A stretch of DNA of 64,000 bases from Trachythela sp. YZ-2020. Taxonomy: Eukaryota; Cnidaria; Anthozoa; Malacalcyonacea; Clavulariidae. The notes beneath the pieces are model-generated. The model was not told the origin of the DNA. It saw nothing but the letters and a program-made list of their open reading frames with translations, and made no database searches. Both the position numbers and the translations under genes were made by a program. Below are positions 43,135 through 51,454 of the stretch, piece by piece. Numbering within the stretch: the first letter of the stretch is position 1; each line of letters begins with the position of its first letter. The stretch spans positions 4,092,001 through 4,156,000 of the forward strand of contig JADLSH010000369.1 of the NCBI GenBank assembly GCA_016169945.1, read 5' to 3'.

Positions 43135-44213
43135 ATCATGATATGTTGACATTTGATGGAATGATGCCTGATGATCATGTACATGAGTCTGTACTAGACG
43201 TTGTGAAAGAAATTGCTGTTCATCGTTCCAATTTGCTGAAGGATATGATTTTAGCCTTCGATGATGAAAGTGTTTTAACCTCTACCCTTGAAATTGTTTT
43301 TATCAATGACAGAGGGGATATTGAAGAGGGGAGAGGTTCTGGGGTGAAGAGAGAGGCATTCAGTTTATTCTGGCAAGAATTTTACAACGCGTTGGCGACT
43401 GGTGCTTCTGCGAAAGTTCCAGCGATACGGCACGACTATCAAAAAGCTAAATGGCAAAGTGTTGCCCGTATCCTAGTAATTGGGTTTTCAAGATTCGGTT
43501 ATTTTCCTATCGCATTGTCAAAAGCATTTGTTGCCTCGTGTCTGTTCACTGAAGAATCACTCCCCAAACAATGGCTGCTGGAATCCTTTTATCTCTACAT
43601 TTCAAATGACGAAAATGAAACTATAAAACGTTTTCTAACTCCAGACTGCGACGATCCTGCAAAAGACGACGACGTTCTTGAAGTTTTGTCTAGTTACAAG
43701 TGCTACCGGGTCGTTAACAAGGAAAACATGCCGAAGATTATCGATGAGCTGGCTCATCAAGAATTGGTACAGCGGCCAAAATACATTGCAAATGCCTGGA
43801 TTCCTATCGTTAAGAAGTTAAAAATACACGAACAATTTCAATCTGTAGAGAGCTTGAATTCCCTTTACGCGGCGAAAAAGCCATCACCAAAAAGGGTTTG
43901 CAATCTGTTGATAGCAAACCCCACCAACGATGCTGAAAGAGAATGCCTGTCTCATTTGAAACGATTTATCAAATCCCTTGACGAGTCCTTGCTTCGTGCT
44001 TTTCTTCAATTCGTCAGCGGAAGTGATGTTATCGTTGTAGAAAAAGTCGATGTGATGTTTAGTGAAGAAAGTGGTCTCGCTCGTCGACCTGTGGCACACA
44101 CCTGTGCTCCTGTACTCGTGATCCAATCAAATTATCAATCCTACAATGAACTGACGGAAGAGTTTAGCAACATTTTACGCCGCTCATCAGAATGGTCATT
44201 TCATATAGTATGA
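43135..44213 (+). CDS. HECT-type gene, last exon with the HECT C-lobe
   Basis: Acceptor TTATAG at 43134, phase 1, then 359 codons to the stop at 44211-44213. HECT landmarks: SGVKREAFSLFWQEFYNAL, KWQSVARILVIGF, LLRAFLQFVSGSDVI, and the catalytic-cysteine block RRPVAHTCAPVL followed by YQSYNELTEEFSNIL. HECT enzymes accept ubiquitin on that Cys and pass it to a substrate. The exon has no stop or frameshift, unlike exon 1. It ends 200 bp from the convergent integrase. HECT plus rve-integrase neighbours belong to the same element. The role of a ligase in transposition is unknown. Confidence 0.82.
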
Positions 44214-44415
44214 TTGAACTGTAATAACTGGCACTACAAAGCCAATTGTTTTATAAGTATATACTGATCACTATAATTTACATTGGGTAACTTTTTTATG
44301 TTTTAATAGTTCGTGTTTTAACACTTCATTTTGAACGTATCGAACTTAAACATTTTTAGCGTTAAACTGTTTGTGATCAGGTATAAGGTTTAGGCTATAA
44401 TTGTTATTTCCTTTA

Positions 44416-45626
44416 TTAAAATTGCGTTCGCAAATAGTTGCGTACTGTTTGATAGTGATTTATACCATGGTTACCATCGTCATCATAATGATCAGGAACA
44501 AGTTGATTGATTTCATTTGCTTGCTCTTCGGTTAGTTGAATGGTGCTTTCAGGAACAATGACCATGTTATCGGTTTCGATGTTCGGAACAGGTCCATCAG
44601 GGTCGACACCATAAAAGGCTAGATCCGCATCCAAATCTATTGGACTACCAATCACCTCAGAATGCCATAGTGCTAAAGGAGAACTATGGTGCATTGTGCG
44701 CAGACCGTGGTAGTTCCACTGGTTAACAAACTCATTTACTGAAGCTTGTATTGCCGGTAAGTAAACGTAATGTAAAGCAAATATGTCAAGTTCATCATGA
44801 GCATCAAGAATCTCATTTTCCTCCATAAACATGAAAAGGTCTTTGTAATAGGCAGACGACACTCGGTTTAATTCTGCCCAAAGACGCTCGATCCGTTGAT
44901 TATGCACACTGCGTCCGGCAATAAAACTTCCCCGATTAAGCCGAGATTGTTGACACAGCATTGTAGATATATGATCACTCTACTGTATCCGTCAATACAT
45001 CCATGAAAGACGAATCTCCAACTAATAAGTTTGTGGTTGGAGTCGATGTGCCATAGGTTATTTGGCTTTTTCACATCATAAGAACGGCGTTGAATAGCAT
45101 AGCGCCGTCGTATTGCGCGGTTAATAGGGTCAATTGCGTGCAATGCTTCTCTGACTTTCCATCTCTGTACAAGAATAGCACGAGCTCGCAATGCCCCTCG
45201 TATGTATGTTTCTCCGGAGTAAGGGGTCAACCTTAGAATATCTCTAATGTTTGTCTCAAGATCTTCATCCAAAATATCACTGTAGGAATCAGCAATGCCG
45301 TATTCCACTCGACGTCTGTAGATGGTCTTTGCGCTTACACCTAAACTGGTGGCGATCGCTTTCCATTGCATACCAGTAGCACGAAGTACTTCAATTTGCT
45401 CTCCAGAAATGGTGTACCGTCTTCGACCACCTGAACTGCGTTCCTGTGGAGGGCGTCTTCGTACCCTGGATGTTTCTTGATTGTACGTGTTTATCTGAGT
45501 TCTCAAGTTTTGAAGTTTTTCTCTTAAAACCTGGAGCAAGCTTGTAATAAGTTGTCTAGTTGTTGGTACTTCACGATTGGCGATTACTAAAGATATAGCT
45601 GTTAAAATTCCAATGAAATCTTCCAA
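44416..45626 (-). pseudogene. rve-type integrase/transposase of the IS3EU-like element, core deleted
   Basis: Minus strand from 45626: helical N-terminus, a helix-turn-helix ([20 protein letters not shown], then [16 protein letters not shown]), a linker, and the integrase core start [15 protein letters not shown]...[14 protein letters not shown]. At about 44947 the frame jumps to [21 protein letters not shown], the block with the catalytic Glu, and continues to the stop at 44416. The 40-50 residues expected between them, with the second catalytic Asp, are missing, so a deletion of roughly 130-150 bp has killed the enzyme. Convergent with the HECT gene and next to the right terminal repeat. 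Confidence 0.85.
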
Positions 45627-45914
45627 GCGGCTTCTTAAATATTCGATTGAGTTAAAATCACCAAGATGCTCAACGTTTTCAATTCTTTCCTAACAATCTT
45701 GTATAGACCAAAACAAGTTCTCTAATTCTTCATTGTGGCTTAAAACCAAATCAGGGACATTGAAAATAAGAGTGCACATCAAAATTATCCCGACCATATT
45801 GACCATTTCAACATAAATTTGACCAAACAGGCTGAAACAGCATGCAGTTCTAAACTATTCAGTTTCTATTGCAATAAATACTACGTATATACAAATTATT
45901 TGGTTCTAAAAATT

Positions 45915-46449
45915 AATTCTCGCGTCTAAAAAATAATTATTTTGTCTAAAATAATTCTCGCTTCTAAAAAATAATAATTCTCGCGTCTAAAAAAAAAGTA
46001 ATTCTCACGTCTAAAAAATAATTCTCGCGTCTAAAAAAAAATTCTCGCGTCTAAAAAAAAATTCTCGCGTCTAAAAAAAAATTCTCGCGTCTAAAAAAAA
46101 TTCTCGCGTCTAAAAAATAATTCTCGCGTCTAAAAAAAGATTCTGGACAAACAAAATATAATCTCGGGTCGAAAATTTATTCTCGACAACTTTTGTCCAC
46201 TGTGGCATTCCATAGGTAACCAGGTGTTTTTTAGACTAAAGTGTGAGAAAAGACAAAATATCGGCCATATTGAAACGTCATTGTTACTATAGCAACGGTG
46301 ATGACGTCATTTTTGTAAACAATTTTCAGCTCTTAGAATGTTTCTCAATATAAGTCATACAATTTTTGTTTTGTAACAAGTAAAAATTATTTTAAAACTT
46401 TGATCTAAGTCGTAAATTTTCCACATTTCAAAAAATTGTAGGGAGCCAC
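45915..46449. repeat. Right terminal inverted repeat of the IS3EU-like element
   Basis: Counterpart of 22511-23285, lacking the mariner-like MITE. It contains the CRE palindrome at 46302-46309 and the inverted minisatellite (45915-46140, units of TTCTCGCGTCTAAAAAAAA). Confidence 0.88.
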
Positions 46450-46455
46450 CTTAAG

Positions 46456-47398
46456 TTTTCTTCACGAAATTTTTAGTTTTGAAACATCGCAAACACCCTT
46501 CAAAATTAAGTCTTTCGGTTATAGTTGTATATCTTCAAATCCTGATTTAATTTAGCAAGCTAAACACAACAATTTATACGACTTTAACTTTATATTAGTC
46601 AAAGACAAGCGTGTCTAGGGCGATATATTCGCTAGTTTAGCAATAGCCCTTATATTGTGTTTACATCCCCGTTCGATCGACGGTGTTCGTGTCGATGGTG
46701 GACGTAAGTTGCTTTTGTGGCTCTTTTGGATTGGATTTAGGAATATGAAATATATAAAACGTCCGAATATCTTGTAAAATGTTATTAAATTATTACTACT
46801 CCTTTTTCTCGTGTGGAAACGACGAGAAATGACGACTTGTTCGACAGAAATAAGAACAGACTTTAAAATAAGATCTAAAATAAATCAGTTTATAAGGTTT
46901 GGTATTCCGAAAATTATTGAGCATAAAAATAGACCCCACTCTCTTTTTGATACACCCTAATGGCGGCCGCTAGACAAATACATTGTTTGTCAAAATGTAC
47001 AATATAGCCTATTTTTTAATAAAAAGGACGAATTTTCATAACCCCAGCAACTTAACGCATATATACATAATATATACATCAAACTACGCTCTAAAGCTTG
47101 TGGTGCAAGGATCCACTTTGGCTCCAAAAGATGAAGTACGTACGGGTTGAGCCGTAATAGTAATATACTATTAATATAGACAGTTCAAATTCCTTTTGCT
47201 TTGAATACAAATAATATAATTATGGCTTGATTTTTTCTTTGGCATTCCTTTTTGTAGGATTCGTCTGTCGCTTAGACTCCACACATTTTGTAAAATTGGC
47301 CGCAAACAAATGTAAAATTAACATTGAATTTAGTTTTGCCAGGGTAACAGTTGGCTGTAGCAACAAAATAGACATAAGGCGAAAGGATTTTTAATGTA
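46456..47398. other. No recognisable gene
   Basis: AT-rich flank of the nest, presumably intronic to the SRCR/EGF exons. Nothing coding was seen. Confidence 0.5.
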
Positions 47399-47399
47399 C

Positions 47400-47457
47400 T
47401 ACTAACCAGTACGCCCTTTCCTATGTACCACTAACCAGTACGCCCTTTCCTATGTAC
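47400..47457. repeat. 29-bp tandem duplication
   Basis: Two copies of ACTAACCAGTACGCCCTTTC..., exact, just downstream of the SRCR exon. Confidence 0.9.
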
Positions 47458-47504
47458 CCTAGATTACATTAATTGATTGATTGAAAAGTATAAAATAGCT
47501 TTAC

Positions 47505-47822
47505 CTCCTAAACATTCCACTCCAGCGTCTTCACTGTGGGAGCAAATATGTCTTCCCCATCCCCAATGATAACAACTTGTCAAACTTTGTTCACTCCCAG
47601 TACAAACGACATAACTTAACCATATCTGTCCTGACCCATCAGGAACAGAGCTTCCTTGAAGTGCTGTAACAGCATATTTGTAACCAAGTTCACGACATAC
47701 GACTCTAGCATCATTTATATCCCACCCATCATCACAGATTGTTCCCCATATTCCATTGTAGAATACTTCCACACGACCGGTACCGTTGGAACTTGATGGT
47801 CCTTGTAATCTGAATGATATAG
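47505..47822 (-). CDS. SRCR-domain exon, cluster 2
   Basis: A 318-bp exon, acceptor TTTTACAG, donor GTAAAG, phase 1-1, open. It encodes [77 protein letters not shown]. The six cysteines are kept. Several usually conserved SRCR positions differ from cluster 1 (LDDVAC to LSYVVC, HNC to HIC), suggesting relaxed constraint. Length and phase are identical to the exon at 11820-12137. Confidence 0.9.
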
Positions 47823-48153
47823 CTGTAAAATTAGGAAGAATATCTGAGTGTTTGATGTCAATAACATTACTATAACGGCTCGAGTACAGTCAATTTCATC
47901 AGTTTCAACCTATTAAAATAAGGTCTGCGATAAGTCTGGGTATCTACAACCGGGTGAAGGAGGAGAGCGTAGCGAAGAGCATAGCTTGTTTTCTATTATG
48001 AAGTTTTGGCGGTATCGTTCATTATGAGCATGTTATGCACTCCGTCTGTCAATAGTTTTTTAACCCCAACACAATAACTTTAATTATTATATATTGTAGT
48101 CACTGCGTGTCTTTTGATTGGCTAATTGCTTACAGTTAAATATGAAAATCACG

Positions 48154-48209
48154 CAACCTGCAGATAACTGAGTTATCTGCTAGCAGATAACTCAGTTATC
48201 TGTAGGTTG
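48154..48209. repeat. 56-bp near-perfect palindrome
   Basis: CAACCTGCAGATAACTGAGT... pairs with its reverse complement ending ...CTGTAGGTTG; 26 of 27 pairs match around a TA centre. The inner GATAACTGAGTTATC is itself nearly palindromic. The flank (48124-48153) is shared with 19684-19736. Confidence 0.9.
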
Positions 48210-48502
48210 AGCCAGCAGTACGTACGTTAGCGAGCGGAAGCTGTACATACAAGAATAAAAACAAGAAAAAACAACATGAATAAACGATGTCTTTTTGAAA
48301 GTTTTTGCGTAAAAAATACACTCTTTTGAAACTTTTATCAGAACTATAGTAAGTAAATTAGATTTCTAATATTTTGTTGTTCTTGTTTTATTTTTATAAT
48401 TGGTTTTTACCCCATTATTTTAGAACCAAACGTTGTTTTGTGCGACAGAATTTAAATCGTTGTTTATCGAAGGAGTTTAATGATAATGCAATGTATAATA
48501 AA

Positions 48503-48647
48503 ACAATTATTGAATTCGGTTTTTGTTATATCCGGAATTATCAAGGTCTCGGTAAGTGTTGTCAGTCTCAGCCTTCGGCTTCGCCTGATAACACTTACCT
48601 TGACCTTGATAATTCCGGATATCACAAAAACCTCATCCAATAATTGT
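48503..48647. repeat. 145-bp foldback hairpin
   Basis: TTTTTGTTATATCCGGAATT...AAGTGTTGTCAG is mirrored by CTGATAACACTT...AATTCCGGATATCACAAAAA, with outer CAATTATT/AATAATTG. The loop holds a CTTCGGCTTCG sequence. A short ORF crosses it; not a gene. Confidence 0.85.
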
Positions 48648-48811
48648 TAAATATTTCTAAAAACGAACTATTTTTATGAAAAAGTACCATAGAACTTAAT
48701 AGACAAACACAAAAAGAAAAAACACACGAATAATTATTGTCGCGATACGGATTCGAACCTGGGATTCTGGGATTTGTTTAATACTTCTAAAAATACATAT
48801 TTTTCATTTAC

Positions 48812-48928
48812 CTTGACAAACTGTCCCATTCCATAAATGTCCACTGCTACATAAACCTAGAAAAGATCCATCAATGTTTGTACAAGTTAAGTTGTGGTGA
48901 CAGTTGTCAATAGATAGAGAACATTCAT
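48812..48928 (-). CDS. EGF-like exon, cluster 2, degenerate
   Basis: A 117-bp exon (acceptor CACATAG, donor GTAAAT) homologous to 11169-11291 but 6 bp shorter at its start. It reads DECSLSIDNCHHNLTC, TNIDGSFLGLCSSGH, LWNGTVCQG. The fourth cysteine is replaced by Gly (FLGLC against FLCTC) and GYTG has become GHLW, so one disulphide cannot form. Phase is still 1-1. Either a decaying exon of a pseudogene copy or one no longer used. Confidence 0.6.
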
Positions 48929-49167
48929 CTATGTGATTAAGTTTAGCATGCACGGAAAAAGCGAGTGCAACATCGAGTTGTCAGTAATGACAAGATGACC
49001 ATTTAAAGTTTGTTTGTTCACGGCAACAAGGTTTAATATCATTCCTCATGTTTTCGCTCGCTACACTTGTCCCTCGAGTATATCACCCCCGATGCAGACA
49101 CTATACCGAAGTGTCGAAAACATGCGACACGAGCCAAAACATGATAAATAATCATTGTACCACCTAC

Positions 49168-49290
49168 CAGTGCAAGTAACGCCATTTCCGGTATAACCAT
49201 AATTACATCGGCATGAAAAACTTCCAACAGTGTTAATACATTGAGAATTACTGAGGCAGTTGTGCAATCCCCGAGAACATTCATCGACAT
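49168..49290 (-). CDS. EGF-like exon, cluster 2
   Basis: A 123-bp exon (acceptor TTATATAG, donor GTAGGT), phase 1-1, encoding [17 protein letters not shown] and [19 protein letters not shown] with six cysteines. Close twin of 11399-11521. In transcript order it precedes the degenerate EGF exon and the SRCR exon of this cluster. The intron between the two EGF exons is homologous to that of cluster 1 (TAGCATGCA...GTCAGTAA) but longer by an inserted repeat also seen at 21138. Confidence 0.87.
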
Positions 49291-49369
49291 CTATATAAAA
49301 TAGACGGGGCGAAAGATTGGGTTTGGCAAAAATTTGCACGCATGCCAAACTCGTTGCAAATCTAATGCC

Positions 49370-50152
49370 TAAATTTGCCTTGTGTTTGCGTGCGTACATT
49401 TATTAATTAAGTTTGCCAGCCTTCGGGTTTGCCGCAAATTTGTCTACTATAGTTTGCACTCGTGCAAATTTAGAACTAAGTTTGCACAAAATTTGCACGC
49501 GGGCAAACTCATTGCAAATAGATCGATAGACTGTAGATAGATAGACTGTTTTATTGAAGTTACATTGCAGCAAAAACTGAATTGCGTAACTGTACATAAA
49601 ATTACATTAAAAACCATGCTATAAAGTTAATTAGATTATTAATTCATATAATTATACTTAAATTAATGTTGCATAGTGTAATATAAAAAGTTAAATGTTT
49701 AATTTATATTTACAAATTAAGATAATTAAAATTTATAAATCTTAGTTACCGTTGCTATCAATATGTAATTGATTGTACGCTTTACATCCAGAAATGGTAA
49801 AATATTTAGAGAACCGTTCGATTTTAGTACATGGTTCTTACACGGCTTTAGTACATGACTAAATTTGCCTCGGGTTTGCAGGTGTGCATATAAGTTTGCA
49901 AGCTTTCGGGATTGCTACAAATTTGCGACTGGTTTGCACGCGTGCAATCTTAGTGGTTTTATAACATTTGCACGCCAGCAAACTTTCTGCAAACACAACT
50001 TTTGCCCTAAATTTTGCAAAAGGGTTTACATATATAAACTTTCTAAAGTTGGTTACAATTTCGAACATGAATTTATAAAGTTTGCATGCTTTCCAGTTTG
50101 CTATGCATGCATTTGCTAACGATTTGCATGCGTCGGCAAATTTACAGGTTCG
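49370..50152. repeat. Pair of direct repeats dense in TTTGC/GCAAA
   Basis: 49370-49496 and 49858-49978 align in the same direction (CTAAATTTGCC...GTTTGC...TTCGGG...). The motif TTTGC or GCAAA occurs about 14 times in 49311-49516 and again throughout 49861-50152. Not coding. Confidence 0.7.
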
Positions 50153-50159
50153 CTCAAAA

Positions 50160-50937
50160 CGATACACGCTAGCTCACGGTGCCGTTAAAAAGCGAGTCAA
50201 TCGACAAGTCGTTGTCACTGGCTTCTCTTTACAAGATAGCGGCTCAAATTGATCAAAGATATAAGCATAAAACTTCTATGACTATCTTATAATGCCCGCA
50301 TGCTTCGACATGTTAGAATCGGCCACAAAAAAGCAATTTTGAATCTCACTACCTTGAGAATTTTGAATCTCACTACCTTGTGAACTGTAAAAGAATTTAA
50401 CAGATTTTAGAGTGGCCTATGGAGCGTTGGGTCTATATGGAAATACATGCTTACAGCATTGCACATATTTTGCCCCGTCCCGAACGGTCAGCGCTCATGC
50501 CAGCGTGCCCGACAGCTTCCAACCCCAAAAAGTAAGAACAAAGCGTCATAACAAAAGTCTATTTCGTTAATGACTTTGAAAGTTCGATAATTTGACTGCT
50601 AATTGCAATCAAACGTGCCACGCCCTTTTGATGGGTTTCGATAATTTTCAAATTTCAACTTATTTACTTTTTATTTCCATTTACAAATAGAACGAACTAT
50701 TTACAAATAAGAGAAGTACATATTGGCTTTCTCAATATGAATTGATCGTCTAATTTACAGTTTCATTCTCTCTTCTTTGGCAGTTTTATTACTGTTTCAT
50801 TTATATTTAAAGGGCACTTTTTCCCCCTTAGTAAAGGGCAGGGAGGCGCTCTCTTTATTCGCCTGCAAGTGATCGTAGGTTACTGCTTATTTTTCTAAGG
50901 TCTCGTAAAGCTGCGTGAAATTTTCAACGGGATATTT
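50160..50937. other. No recognisable gene
   Basis: Contains a small direct duplication of TTTTGAATCTCACTACCTTG (50337-50381). Otherwise featureless. Confidence 0.5.
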
Positions 50938-51217
50938 TTGAAGTCACACGCAATATAAATAAATAAGTTATCAGACAATAGGTATTGTTTTACAAACAAA
51001 TTTTAACACAAAGAGAGATTAATAAAAAATTCTGTATTAAACCTTTTTTGTTAATTTATGCAAACTGATAAGTTTGACGTATTGTTCATTAGTATACTTA
51101 TTTATACGTAAAGACGTGAAGGTGTGGCTTACTGTAAAGGTGTGTGCTTTCCAGTTGTGCTTCTTGCTTGTTGTTAATCTTGGTGTATATTGTGATACTT
51201 CGAACGTGGTTTTGGTC

Positions 51218-51454
51218 ATGGTAAACTTTCAGTTTAATACTTTTCGAGAAATTGATGATACAAATACCCATACATTTTGTAATCTGGTTGCTGATATCAA
51301 GAAAAACTGTCCCCGGTTTGCGCATTTAACACCTCAAACAATCCGAATCAGATTTCAAGACGAAGATGGGGATCACCTTAACAGAAGACGATTCGAGAAA
51401 CTTTGATGAAATGTTACAACATTCGAAAAGTTCAACTACGTACGTCTAACCAAG
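51218..51454 (+). pseudogene. PB1-like N-terminal ORF of LINE 2
   Basis: Starts MVNFQFNTFREIDDTNTHTF and runs to TIRIRFQDEDGDHL, the acidic OPCA-like motif of PB1 domains. A frameshift at about 51375 moves on to ITLTEDDSRNFDEMLQHS in another frame and a stop near 51451. PB1 domains form heterotypic complexes; a role in a retrotransposon ORF1 is an inference. It could instead be a captured host exon. Confidence 0.45.

Larger units (their letters stand above)
22511..46449. mobile_element. IS3EU-like DNA transposon nest (23.9 kb; about 7.4 kb without insertions)
   Basis: Inverted ends start GTGGCTCCCTACAATTTTT and extend about 550-770 bp at roughly 85% identity. The 6-bp sequence CTTAAG stands on both sides (22505-22510, 46450-46455). 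The shell carries a spliced HECT-type gene (plus, 23334-44213) and an rve-type integrase with a helix-turn-helix (minus, 44416-45626). A 6-bp duplication and an IS3-like integrase suggest the IS3EU superfamily. Because CTTAAG contains TTAA, a TTAA-type duplication is an alternative. Later insertions within it: a mariner-like MITE, a hAT, a MULE-like element, a short hAT MITE and an autonomous-type hAT. Confidence 0.8.

Noticed and set aside
22505..46455. Full-size Polinton, suggested by the 24-kb size, long terminal repeats and an integrase
   Set aside because: The size comes from nested insertions. There is no PolB, ATPase or capsid gene in the shell, the ends do not give a Polinton-type AG start with a 6-bp duplication outside it, and the integrase is of the HTH/IS3-like kind.
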